DNA of 64,000 bases from contig CAKJVC010000107.1 in the NCBI GenBank assembly GCA_918026815.1, positions 620,001 through 684,000 on the forward strand. Direction: 5' to 3'. A program made the position numbers and the translations under genes. Shown here one piece after another: positions 1 through 11,136 of the stretch (positions are counted from its first letter, which is position 1; every line of letters begins with the position of its first letter). This DNA is from Chalara sp. BL73. Its lineage: Eukaryota; Ascomycota; Leotiomycetes; Helotiales. Under the pieces are notes generated by a model, which saw only the letters and a program-made list of their open reading frames with translations, was not told where the DNA came from and did not search any database.

Positions 1-286
1 TCTTCTAGATGAACGCACACTGCGAGAATGACTCTCCCTTCTTGGTGACTGCGAGGACGACCGCCGTCGGTCCCTGCTTCGTGACCCCGAAGATGACCGC
101 CGTCTATGTCGATGATGGGTGCGCTCCTTATCCTACAACGGTTATTAGCATATCTGTATCAGGCCTCAGCAAGACCATATTTACATGTCTAGATCGAGGA
201 CTTGACGAGTCTTTCTCCCTGGAAGTCTTCTCTACTTTCGTGTTACGCCTGAACAGCCCAAGCAGCTTCTTCTTAGCTTCGCTCAT
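1..286 (-). CDS. RS-rich protein, 5' part only (runs off left edge)
   Basis: The complement strand has an ATG at 286-284 followed by 34 codons (286-185), a 52-nt intron (184-133, GTAAAT...TTGTAG, with a GCTAATAAC branch site) and a second exon open to base 1. The first exon is lysine-rich (begins MSEAKKKLLGLFRR). The second is a run of arginine/serine dipeptides mixed with histidine (RRRSSSGSRSRDRRRSSSQS-like). RS tracts of this kind occur in splicing and other RNA-binding proteins, but no RRM or other domain is visible in the 78 residues present, so the function is unknown. The frame is phase 0 across the intron, which supports the model. The plus-strand ORF over the same bases is its antisense shadow. 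Confidence 0.6.
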
Positions 287-1778
287 GGTTGGACTTTCGA
301 AGCATATTATAAGGATCAGGCTTCAACATTTGTTTTATACGGAACGTCGAGGAGTTTGGCGCGTGCTACGAGGCTGAGTTGATGTTGTGAGTGAAACGGA
401 ATGCAATCAGCCTTGCGATGACGTGGTTCATGCACGTGACAGATAGGGTAATCTCTCCCTCCCTCATTCTGTTATTGTTTTTGAGTCGGAATAATTTTCT
501 AATTAATCAGTTAGCAATTATTTTTTTAAAAACAAAATAATAAATTTAAAAATCCGAATCTGGCTGAGATACTGGTATTTTGAGATGTTATTATTGTGGA
601 TGAAAGGTATCAAGAACAGTGCACATTAGAGCTAGTAATCAGTACCCCCTTTCCAAGCGATACCAACGAACATAACTACAAAATTCTTCATTCTCTCTAA
701 CTCTATATATAAAATAGACTAGAGTCTGACACATTGATAACCTGGATGAAATGAAAGTTCCCAAATCATCTTAGACATATACAACAGACACAGGCCAATG
801 TATCCCACCTTCTTCATTCCCCCTAGAAAACTTTGTGTGTGATCCTTGGAAAGTGAAAGTGTCCTATATGTCTTTGTGAGCCTTGAACTTCCCGACCTGC
901 AGACAGACTGCTCCGATGATAGAGCAAACGATATATGCTCTCCTGTTAGTCTCTCGGCATTTTTCTACCACGGACATGGCTGAACACCACTTTGATGCCA
1001 ACATTTCACAGCTTCTGAGTAGCAAGCCCCTCATAATACACAAACCCACATTCATACGCTCCACCCCCATTCTGCGCAATAACGCTGATTCTAGGTTCGA
1101 AATGACCTCCTTCGACTGCTTTACATCAGCATTCGTAAGCTTTTTGGCATCTTATCCAGCTTGATCTATATCAATATTCCTATTATTGCTAACCGTCAGG
1201 AGATTGAATAATAAAATAGCCTGCTTCAATGCTCCAATGGGAAAAGTTCTGAGCCTGTGGATTATGGAAGATATCAAGCAATATGGCAGCCTACAGCCTG
1301 TCACTGGAACCCGCTCATGCAAAGATCCGCAATGATGCAAAATACAAGGGTTATTCAAATACCACCATCTCGTCCACATGACGATATCTGAGGTTCAGAT
1401 AAATCTCAACAGATGTTTACGTGGTAACGTAAATCCGCATACTTTGCGGATGTCAGACATTAATGACTCAGGAAATGGTCTCTACTGTTCTTACGTTCTC
1501 TTTAGGATTGAGCCCTTTGGTTAATACATGACAATAATAGCTATCATGATCTCAATGCCTCTTGTTCAATTGTTTCAAAATGTAACTTAGGCCCGAGAAT
1601 CTAGCTCAGTTCAAATTCTGGTTGTGTGGTCTCAGAAGTGGTCTTGTCTAGGCTTGAAGCTATCTTTTGAAGAGCCAGAAAGGAGAAATTTCATAAATGA
1701 TTATTTCTATTGTCCATCTTCATGGGCTGTTATATTTTGTCATTTCACACCTGATCTGAGCGCCGGGGCCCACGAATT
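287..1778. other. Intergenic, no supported gene
   Basis: AT-rich sequence between two divergent genes. Bases 480-560 are almost pure A/T. Small ORFs on both strands near 860-1380 overlap each other and have no splice support or family resemblance. It holds the promoters of the RS-rich gene (left) and the Gfd2-like gene (right). Confidence 0.5.
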
Positions 1779-3117
1779 ATGGAATGCAGGAGGGACTCTC
1801 AAGAAGTGCAGAGCACACTCGCGACTTCATTCGACTATATGGTCGCGGAACATAACCAGTCATACCAACCAAGAGAATATCAGGTAGAGGAACTCTTAGC
1901 TCTTCGTTGCTGCGCAACAATTACGAGGAAGAATCTGCTTTCGCTGAAACAGTTCAAGCGTAAACATGTCCGAAAACATGTCCGAAAACATGGCCTCAAT
2001 GAGCTTTATGGATGGGCGAGCAAAGTTACGACTGTAGAGTCAATGCACATAGCTCTGCGCTCTTGCTTTGACTTTTCGGGGCGTCATTCCAAGTATTCTG
2101 AAGCTGTTCTCGTGTCTATTGATGTGGAAGGCACAAAAATGGAAGAAGGGGGAATTCGTGAGATCGGTGAGCCTATAACTAAATGAACATGACGAAGTAA
2201 AGTACTACCTGTATATAATATTCTGACATCTTTTAGGGGTGTCAACGCTTGACCTTCGAGAATTGAGTCAGATATTAGCGTCAAAATCACCTCTGCCCGC
2301 ATGGAAAAAGATCCAGAATTGGATATGGATTCCTTTTTGGTTTAAGCCTTTTGAGGACGGCCACATACGAAGCTACAACTACAGAGTGAGGGACAGGCAT
2401 AAGAATCAGCAGCCGTTCATGTTTGGGTCTTCATGCTCAATCCAAGCTGATCAACTAATGGGCATTGTGGAGAGCTTTTGTACTACTGGAGCTCCTCCAG
2501 GAGCGAATAATGAAGCTCGAACAGTAGTACTCGTGGGACAGTCCTTTTACTCTGATCAAAGGCTTTTGAAATCGAATGGCATATACCCATTCACCGAGCT
2601 TGAAGTTCTGGATACTTACGAGCTTGCAAGAGATATACTTGGAGGTAAAGATGACTTCATTCAGTCTCCAAACTTCAGTTACAAAGATATATTTTGGAAT
2701 ATCTGTGACCTAGCCCTTAGCTTGCTTAAAAAAACGAAGTCAACCGAGTCCGCTTATCCCAAGGATTTCCGACTCAAACACCTTCTCCAGTATTACCACA
2801 TCCCAGGCGCATTTTTTCACTGTGGTGGCAACGATGCCAACTTCACGCTAAAATTGCTCCTGATGTTGGTTATAGAGAGCTCGTCAGATATAAAGACGCC
2901 TGCCTTCTATAGAAGCTTGATGCCTACTCTGAAATCCATCGCACGTTCTCCTATTCCCTGGCTCGAGTGGAAGAATAGGATTACAAGAGCACAAGAGCAA
3001 GAACAGGAAGCTGAAATGAGGAGAGAGTCAAGGTTGAACAAGGATGACATGGACATTTTTCATAAAGGAGAGGATGAGGACACCGTTTGGGGTATACTGG
3101 GGGAACCTGAGAGTTAG
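1779..3117 (+). CDS. Gfd2/YDR514C-like DEDDh 3'-5' exonuclease family protein
   Basis: Two exons, 1779-2166 and 2237-3117, joined across a 70-nt intron (GTGAGC...TTTTAG); 422 aa. The join rebuilds a typical family run, SIDVEGT...IREIGVSTLDLREL. The protein fits the Gfd2/YDR514C-like RNase H-fold family. All five DEDDh metal/catalytic positions can be placed: D115 and E117 (SIDVEG), D236 (LVGQSFYSD), and H324 and D329 (HCGGND), so it may be active, probably on RNA or DNA 3' ends. The histidine often seen in the second motif (LVGH) is Q here. Residues about 60-71 carry a tandem KHVRKHVRKHG repeat. The C-terminal 50 residues are charged and probably disordered. The substrate is unknown. The start at 1779 is the first ATG in frame; an extra upstream exon is possible. 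Confidence 0.75.
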
Positions 3118-4125
3118 GATATGGTATTTTTAAAACTTTGACCAGTCATACCGGAGATCATTTTGTGCTTCTTCCACCCGAGCTTCAAACTCTCATACAA
3201 TGGTAACGAGCCTCAATCCATTTCCATACCATTCATGAAAAAACCAGCGCAGTAGGGTTCATTTCATTTCACAGAATCTCCGCTGTGAGATACATACTTT
3301 TGCGGTCACTGAACAATAAACAATGAGAAATTGCTATATTAGAGAATCATCAGAGGAAGCTACGGGAACCCGGCACCTGCACTACAAATTCCATATTTTC
3401 CAGAGAACTCAAGGAAGGGGTTAAGGTGTATCGGCAATTTCGTGCCGGCCTCATCCCAGCTCCCCTTGCATATATTTTCTGTTGATAATGGGATACGAAG
3501 GACCATCCTAAGCAGGAACAGTAGCCGCGGATCCGCCTACGATTGATCCCTTCCTAAACACCGGGCTGGATGATCGAATTTTAGAACAGCCGAAACCCGG
3601 ATTTTAAAACGGAGTATGGAGTACCCGAGACGCTTTTATCGCCAGGCGAACGGAGCGGCGCGCCTGAAGAAGTTGTGTCGGGTTGCACAGCTGCTTCGAG
3701 TTCTAAGCGGTAATTTCCTGCGTGCTATAATGCTGTTTTGCATAACTGACGTCGAAGTAAAGGGGTAAGAGAAGGATAGCCGTATAGTCTGTGGACTTGA
3801 TGAGCTGACATGCCCAGCGCAGAAGCCGTGCTTTATTCCATTTTAAAACACATGTAATTGCTTCTACTCTACCTTGCTGTTGAAGCTACTGTTGTTCTCA
3901 ATGCTGCTATGTCTTTGTCACCAGTAGGCACCCTTTCAGTGATGGCTATTGTTACAGGAATATTTCTTCAAGTATTTATGTTGCGTCTGAGTATGAGATA
4001 ACGAAGGCATTTAATTGAAGACTGGAAGGCTTAAACGTGAGTGCTAAATGTGTAAATTCTCTTTATTGTACTACCCATATTTACATCCAACACCGCCCAA
4101 CGACCAAGGAAACAAGTGTACAAGC
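3118..4125. other. Intergenic between convergent genes
   Basis: Holds the 3' ends of the Gfd2-like gene and of the complex I gene. I see no ORF or RNA gene I can support. Confidence 0.5.
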
Positions 4126-6616
4126 TTATGGGCCATAGGCGACCTGCCCGTGCGGCGAAGCACTGGAGAAACCAGGTGCCAAGAAATTTGTCTCTGGGTT
4201 GTTCTGTTCCTTTGCTGCTGAACATCTTGCCATGGTAGGTGAACTAAAAGTTATTAGTGATTGCAGCAGTGCGGGACGAGATAAAAACCTACCTTCTTGA
4301 GATAACATCTGTGAAGTAGAAGTTGTCTATCACCTTCTTGAGCGGACCTCCACTTGGCTTGCTTCCCTTGTTTTGATCTACCAACTGAACCTTACTTAGC
4401 TGCTTCAATGCAACAGGCTCAACAACATCGTAGCTCGCTAATGTTGGGCTGATCTCCACCATTCTATCTCGTAGAGCGGCGACATCGTTATATGGTAATG
4501 GCGCACCAAGGAACTCGCTGACAGCACGGATGATCTTCCAGTCTGTTCGTGAAGCACCTGGTAGTGATGTAGCTGCTCTAGTCATCTGAACACGTCCTTC
4601 TGTATTAACATAAGTGCCTGATTTTTCGGTATATGCAGCGCCAGGTAGAACAACATCTGCGATCTGTGCACCTCGGTCACCGTGGTGGCCTTGGTACACT
4701 ACGAAAGCATTCTTAGGTATCTCGGCGGCGTTGAACTCATCAGCACCAAGAAGCCAGACGAATTTGGGAGTGGTATCGGCGACGGCTGCTGATGGAGTAG
4801 TGAAACCAACTTCGAAAGCACCTGCTCTTGAAGCCGCCCTCTGGAGAACGTTGTATCCATTCCATTCCTCAGTCAAGAAGTTGGCAGCATTCTTGTCAAC
4901 GAAAGCACCAACCGTCTCATAGATTGCCTTGGCATCAGCATGATCAGTTACGCCGGAGCCAACAATTATCATTGGCTTCTTTGCTGCCTGTAGCTTCTTG
5001 CCGAAAGGCCCGGCGAGAGCCTTCTTTAAGGCAGCAGCATCAGTGCCAAGATGCTCAAACTCGAAAGTGGAATCCCATGTCTCGCCCACAACCCCAATCT
5101 CAAGGTCAGAGCGCAACCACTGCTTACGAATGCGGGCATTCAGACCTGCTGCTTCGTGGCGCGGGTTGCTACCAACGATTAAGATGGCGTCAGCTTCTTC
5201 AACGCCCCAGATCTTAGAGTTGAATAAGTAATTCGACCGAACATCGATTCCATGAGCTATAGGCTGGCCTCCTAAAGGTTGGTCGAGGGCTAAATTTTCC
5301 GAGCCTAGCTTGTTGGCCAAATCTTTTATTGCCACCAGAGACTCGGTCTCGATCAGCTCTCCTGCAATAACCTTAAACTCGTCTCCTTTAGGTGCGAAAT
5401 CCTTGTACGCAGCTCCTATCTCTGTCAGAGCCTGCTCCCAGGTTGCTGGAAGGAACTTGTTATCCTTTCGGATCAAAGGAGTGGTAAGTCGCTGTGTCTT
5501 CAATCCATCGCAAGCAAATCTTGTCTTATCATTGATCCATTCCTCATTCACATCATCGTTCAGTCTGGGGAGGATGCGCATTACTTCGAGACCACGCGAA
5601 TCCACCCTGATATTTGATCCAAGACCATCCAAAACATCGATAGACTCAGTGTGCTTCAGCTCCCATGGACGGGCACGGAACGCGTATGGTTTCGAAGTAA
5701 GGGCTCCAACAGGGCATAAGTCGATAACATTTCCAGACATTTCCGAGTCCAAATTTTTCTCCAAGTATGTACCAATCTGCATATCATTTCCTCGGCCCGT
5801 AGAACCAAGCTCTGGGGCACCGGCAATGTCGTTTGCAAATCGGATACACCTTGTGCAGTGGATGCAACGGTTCATTGAGGTCTTGATTAATGGACCGATG
5901 TTCTTGTCTTCAACGGCACGCTTGCCACCCACTTCGTGAAACCGTCCTCTATCCGCTCCATATCTCATTGACTGATCTTGTAAATCACACTCTCCTCCTT
6001 GATCGCAAATTGGGCAGTCGAGGGGATGGTTGGCCAGTAGGAATTCCATAACTCCTTCTCGAGCTTTGTGTGTGATAGGTGAATTTGTCTTAACGACCAT
6101 TCCAGGCTGTACCGGCCATGCACAAGATGCTACAGGCTTTGGTACTCTTTCTACTTCTACTAAGCACATACGACAATTTCCGGCAATCATTAATTTTCTG
6201 GATTCGGGGTTAGTGGGCAGTGGGTGGGCTGCATCAATGGACTTACTCATGATAGCAGTATCTAGATTATGTTAGCAATTGGTCGAACGACTCATTCTCT
6301 GATTGACTCACCTAGGTATTGTAACTCCGGCTTTCTCGCATGCTTGAATTAAAGCAGAACCAGCTGTAGCACACCTGTCAACAACTTTTCTAATCGCTCA
6401 ACAATTTTCCCTACGCACCTTCTATCGAAACTTCCTTGCCGTCTGCCATTCCAATTAGCATACTCCCATAGCTCACAATCTGCAGGATCAATGCGCCTTA
6501 CCTATGGTGAGTTGAACCTCCGCTTGCTTCCTTGTTGTCGTCGCGAAAGTCCGCGAGGCATTGTAGCTCTGCCTGCCCGTCCGCAGGGCCGAACGTGCCA
6601 GAGACTGCCGCAGCAT
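4126..6616 (-). CDS. nuo-78: NADH:ubiquinone oxidoreductase 78 kDa (75 kDa) subunit, mitochondrial
   Basis: Complex I NDUFS1 homologue, carrying iron-sulfur clusters N1b, N4 and N5 in the matrix arm. Six exons: 6616-6502, 6442-6419, 6363-6312, 6261-6247, 6197-4293, 4243-4126; 742 aa, the usual family length. It begins with an Arg/Ser-rich mitochondrial presequence (MLRQSLARSALRTGRQ). The [2Fe-2S] ferredoxin part has RYCYHEKLMIAGNCRMC, then VASCAWP. The His-Cys region is HPLDCPICDQGGECDLQ, and the [4Fe-4S] motif is CIHCTRC with a downstream VIDLCPVGAL. A molybdopterin-oxidoreductase-like domain follows. The apparent start at 6250 is only intron read-through. Exon 4 is 15 nt and holds the first [2Fe-2S] cysteine. 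The last intron (4292-4244) joins DVISR to SSPTMARCSAAK. Identification is firm; the tiny exons rest on family alignment and frame. Confidence 0.96.
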
Positions 6617-6973
6617 CGTGTCCTCTCTTCAGCTTTCCACAAAAGAAACAAAACTGCACTGTAGAGTGGCGATGTGCGATCAATTCAACATTGCCTCTTG
6701 TCCTGACGTCCTGGAAGCTTTGAGGCTGCTCGGCAAAAGAATGGGCACTAGGTTTGTAATATGCCTAAGCGGTGCGCTTATTGGCTAGAGCAGCTGCCAG
6801 GGGTACATAAGAAAAATCTGCGAGCCTCATCGACTTTTCCTCTTCTTTTCTTTCTTCTTCATTAAATTGTATTGGCCACATTTTATTGTAGGTGTACTTG
6901 AGCAACCTCTCTACTTCGGTGGAGATGCTGCTACTATCGAGTTTCCCTCTATCTTGTGTCCTAGAGCACACCA
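6617..6973. other. Upstream region of the complex I gene
   Basis: Promoter and 5' leader between the complex I gene and a doubtful small plus-strand gene. Short ORFs on both strands are not supported. Confidence 0.4.
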
Positions 6974-7420
6974 ATGGCGCCGGAATGGATGCAAATGAGA
7001 CAACGTCAATGAACGCGCAACTTACCGCCGGCTGCTACATTTTTCGACGTATTTTCACAAATGATGGCCATCACAGAAGATTTACGGCTTCTGGATGAGC
7101 TTGCTACGCCTTCTGAGAGCGTTGGCGTAAAGCAAGAGTCGATCTTGGAACTCAAAGGGGAAGTTGAATGTTCCGCAAAGTGTACTACTGAGTTACGTGC
7201 AATTTTGATATTGAGGCCGAAGGATTCTATCTTCTTGCGATTTTTGCCACCGCCTTCAACGATAGCAATTGGCCTACATACGAATGGACGGCGAAGCCAT
7301 ATTTCCATCATTTCTGTCATATCACGTAAATGTGGAACTCCCGAGGCACGAATATCTCATGAACATTTGGCAGATGCGTGCCGTGCACTCTTGGTGCGAA
7401 ACAGTTGTCCCCTCTCCTGA
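6974..7420 (+). CDS. Possible small hypothetical protein, two exons
   Basis: An ATG at 6974 opens MAPEWMQMRQ. A GT at 7005 and an AG at 7076 join it in frame to an ORF that runs to 7420 (124 aa; 31 + 344 nt). The second exon reads QDLRLLDELATPSESVG and has ordinary amino-acid composition. A further 48-nt in-frame intron (GTAAAT...GGCAG, from 7326) is possible. No domain is recognised. A minus-strand ORF over 7006-7320 is an alternative, so the existence of this gene is uncertain. Confidence 0.27.
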
Positions 7421-8255
7421 CGATTGTTTCTTGAGCTGGCGTGGAGTAGTTCTCTCCCATGCTAGAGGCAATCCACTGCTAACAATTGGACCGCAGCATT
7501 GGGTTTGATGTGCTGGTGGTGTGGCCGTTGAAACACTTTTAAGTAGGTGGGCAAGGTGGGGTTTTCACTATTGTTTCGTTTTTTTTTTTTCCCATAGAGA
7601 GGCCAGGTCTTTTAGTATAGACTCCATTTATTATTATTATTATTATTTATGTATATAGATTATAACCACACAGATTTGTTACTTTACGATCTGCACTATA
7701 CTCTTTTGTGCCTTCAAAAATAGTGGGCGGGCGGTTATTACGCTGTGCGGCACTCACCTCCCTTTATCGTGCGCTCCCTAAAATGTTAAACGGGGTGAAG
7801 CAAGGGATGCGTCACTGTTCCTGCCCCCAAGTACCGCTCTCTAGGCACTAAGTATGGTGCCAGGGGTGGGTGGCCCGGGCATGGTCGCAGGCCTGCAACT
7901 TTAGCTTGATAGCCTCCTCCCCACCGGGGCTCCCGTTCCTGACCCAATCGCTTATATGATCCAAAGTATCCAACGCCTGAAAAGTCCTCTCCTGAATTCG
8001 ATTTCTTAGCCCTCCATCTACCCATAATGTTTCTCTATAAGAGGTCTATTCCAATGTCTGCTATTTTTACTCCCATGGAAAGCACTCCAGCTGAGAAGAA
8101 GAAGACCAACTCGTGCCTCTATTGGTTGCATCCATTCTTACCCAGTTCTTGATAAATGTCTTTTCCACATCCCCATACCAACCCCATATAGCCGCGCCAC
8201 AGTGTTTTCAATTTACTAGATCGGAAGGAGTGCTGTTTTGTCCAGATTCGATGCA
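7421..8255. other. Intergenic, low-complexity DNA
   Basis: Contains a T11 tract near 7580 and a (TTA)n microsatellite at about 7628-7648. No supported gene. The 3' part is the promoter of the Clr5-TPR gene. Confidence 0.5.
7628..7648. repeat. TTA trinucleotide microsatellite
   Basis: About seven perfect TTA/ATT units followed by further A/T-rich sequence; non-coding. Confidence 0.85.
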
Positions 8256-10582
8256 ATGGCTAGCTTCCCTGGTTCCGAGCAGCCCTTCAAGGATCAGTCT
8301 AGGCGAAAACCCACCAGATCAGTTCAACTATCCAAGCTAGAATGGGAAGAGCTGAAACCTTTGATATATCGTCTTTATATCCAAGAAAACCGCACCTTGG
8401 CTAGCATAACGCGAAGTATCGCTGAGGAACATGGTTTTATACCGACGTGCGTATATGCGTTCCCTACACCATGACATGAGAGAAGGCCCGACGTAATGGA
8501 TCAAGCTGACAATATTACATCAGGCAAAAGCAATTGACAACAAGACTCAAAACTTGGGGATTCCGCAAGAACACCAGCTGGTTAACCCCGAACCCGAGTT
8601 ATGGGACTCTGGATCCGGCGTCTTCTGCTTCACAGAGCTCTCTCATCGATGAAAGTCCGAAGCAAAAGATGGAGAGTCCAGAAACCGAATCTCCAATTCT
8701 CTTCCCGCCAACTTCTCATACGCCAGAAGAAGGTATGGTAAAACTTGCTAAGAATCTTTCTTCCTCAGATCTCTAACATGATATTATGACAGAGCCTGAA
8801 TATGCCACCTATCCTACTCCTCCAAGCGATCAATGGCAAGACACTTCGGGCTCTACAAAGGAGATTATCCATACCAAGAACTCTCCAATTCTGTCGACTT
8901 CTGATGTTGATATTGTTGGTTCGCCTAAACTTACTCGAATGTTTGCAGCTCTGGAGCTTGATAGCTCTTCGAATATTCCTGTCCTGGATCTGCCACCACT
9001 AGCATTGCCTAGAACAGAAAAGGCACCAACTGGATACCTGACAAAATCGGATCTTGCGATTGTATCTGGGAAGCGAACTTTATCTATGCCCAGAAATCGT
9101 CTTGAGACTATCTGGAACTACCACCCTTCTGATCCGAGAGGATTTGGTAAATGGGCTTTGGATGCTCGACGGAATCACCTCCCGCCGCTAAAATGGAACA
9201 ACGCGGGTGTCGAGTTGGATGTCCTTTCTCCCTCGGGTTCTCTTTACGTTTATTCGAGTCCTTTCAAGGAAATAGACGCATTTCCAAATTCCACGATGCA
9301 ACTACCTCCACGACGCCCAATAGGACAAAGTCCATCACCCACGACAATTGAGAGTTCCTTAGATACGATCGCCGCAATGTATCCCGAAAATGATTTACGC
9401 TGGCCCCTGCTCATCGGCAAGGAGGCTGAAACTCTCTACTACCAAGGAGAGTTTGGCCAAGCAGAGGTACTCTACTGGAAACAGTATGCGCTATATGAGA
9501 AAATTCTCGGTCCTGAATCTCTGGAAGCATTAGAATGTCTGACTGCTATTGCTCACACATACTCTTGCTCGGGGAAAATCAAACAAGCAGATGCCATAAA
9601 TTCCCAGACCCACTCCAAGATATCCAGACTGTACAGCGACAATTATCGCCTTATGTCTATGAGCCTCCAAGCCAAATGCTCAATATATCGTGAGTTGGGG
9701 AAAAAGAAGGAAGCACTGCAGATATATCGAGAATTAGCACAAGCAAGTCTGCGTGATCAGGGACCAAAAGGCAATAGATCTATGCCACGCTTAATAAATC
9801 TAGCTTGGTCTTTGCTTGAAACCGGCCATCAAGCAGAGTCTGAAAGGCTCTCACATCTCTTGCTGCAGATTGCTCGCTCCTACTTTCAGGAATGGCAGCT
9901 CAAGCAGTTCTATGACTATTTCGACACTTTCAACGCACTTTCCGAGGCAGTATTTGCCCAAGGAAAATACGACGAGTGCGAAAAGATTTGCCTGTCAGCC
10001 AGGCAACAGTCACAAAATACCTTGGGCCATGACCATGAAAAGAATTTGCGCACAGATTATTGGCTTGCGAGGACGTGGCGGAAGCAGGGCAAGATTCGGG
10101 AGAGTTTTGCTTTGCTTCAAAGGACATATCAACGACAGACCGAGGTGCTCGGAGAACTACATGAAGATACAGTAGCCTCTAATCTAGAGCTTGCAGATCT
10201 TATGACATCTTTAAGACGCTATGCAGAAGCTACGGTATTGTGCGAACGACGGTTTTGGTCGATCTTGAGGAAGGTTGGCGCAGATCATAATTACACATTC
10301 AAAGCATTTGAAGATGTAGCAAATAGCTACGATCTCGAAAAGCGATATGAGGATACCGGCCACTTGGCAAATGAATTCGCGGCAAAGATTAACGAGGCGG
10401 ATGGTGAGGACAGTATTGCCGCAGTCCTTTGTGTAAGTGAATGGATGATAAGGAGAGCAAGCCGATTGCACGGTGTGTGGCCGGTAGAACGAAGCCGGAA
10501 AGGGAAAGAGAAGGAGGACTACGATGGCAGAGATGTGAACATGGAAGAGTTTCTCAACCCAGATCTCTGGCGAGATTCCTAA
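8256..10582 (+). CDS. Clr5-domain, TPR-repeat protein
   Basis: Three exons: 8256-8446, 8524-8732, 8793-10582; 729 aa. Residues about 27-82 form a Clr5 domain (EWEELKPLIYRLYIQENRTL ... LKTWGFRKN), a helix-turn-helix-like module common in filamentous ascomycetes. It is interrupted by the first intron (GTGCGT...CATCAG), whose removal restores PTQKQLTTRLKTWGF. A Ser/Pro-rich linker follows. From about residue 340 there are helical TPR-type repeats (YYQGEFGQAEVLYWKQYALY, and later GKIRESFALLQRTYQRQTEV). This Clr5-TPR layout is frequent in Pezizomycotina, and its function is mostly unknown; S. pombe Clr5 acts in silencing at the mating-type locus. The ORF reads further 5' only through a non-ATG codon, so 8256 is the start. 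Nuclear location is inferred. Confidence 0.85.
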
Positions 10583-11136
10583 TGTGTCTTTCAAAGAAAA
10601 TCTCTCAATACTGTGCATGGAATCAAAATATATAATTGTAATTGTTGTAAACTATATACTGGAGCAACACTCATTGTACCAACTATAATTGAATACACGT
10701 CATGTTATCACGAGATACCTCAAAGCCTCGATAGTTACTCAAGGTCCCATAAATAATGCTTTTGGACTAGACAACCTTCCTACCTCCAGCCCCAATGCAT
10801 GTCGTCCACGCAAATTTGAAGGTCTTATGCATTCTTGAACAGAACCAAAATATTTCAAAATAAATAACACAGAACCACTTCATGCCTTACAAAGATAGAA
10901 CAAAAGGCGAAAACAAGCCCTTTATATGACGAGTAAATTCATATATCTAAACAAGAGCTAGAAGACAACGCATTGTCACGTGTCATCCCTCAATCCTACA
11001 TTGCCAAGGAACCTTCTGCATCTAGAGCCGACGTACCCCATCACCTCATGCCTACTCCCTCAACATCTTTCATTCCCCTCCCCTCTCCTCCCTCCCCATC
11101 GTCCCCTCACTCCATTCCAAACCCTCATCCTCAAAC
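10583..11136. other. Intergenic, no supported gene
   Basis: 3' end of the Clr5-TPR gene and a C/T-rich leader (about 11030-11130) ahead of the RNase H-fold gene. Other ORFs here overlap the next gene out of frame. Confidence 0.5.

Noticed and set aside
9..377. Plus-strand ORF at the left edge
   Set aside because: Antisense to a better minus-strand gene with ATG, canonical intron and RS repeats.
1600..1625. Possible tRNA T-arm (CTCAGTTCAAATTCTGG)
   Set aside because: The stem does not pair and no acceptor or anticodon arm could be built; no tRNA was recognised anywhere in the window.
4614..5939. Several long plus-strand ORFs
   Set aside because: Antisense shadows of the complex I 78 kDa gene, which matches its family throughout.
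6198..6250. Start of the complex I protein at 6250
   Set aside because: The first residues of that ORF are a read-through of a 49-nt intron; splicing gives the conserved YCYHEKLMIAGNCRMC.
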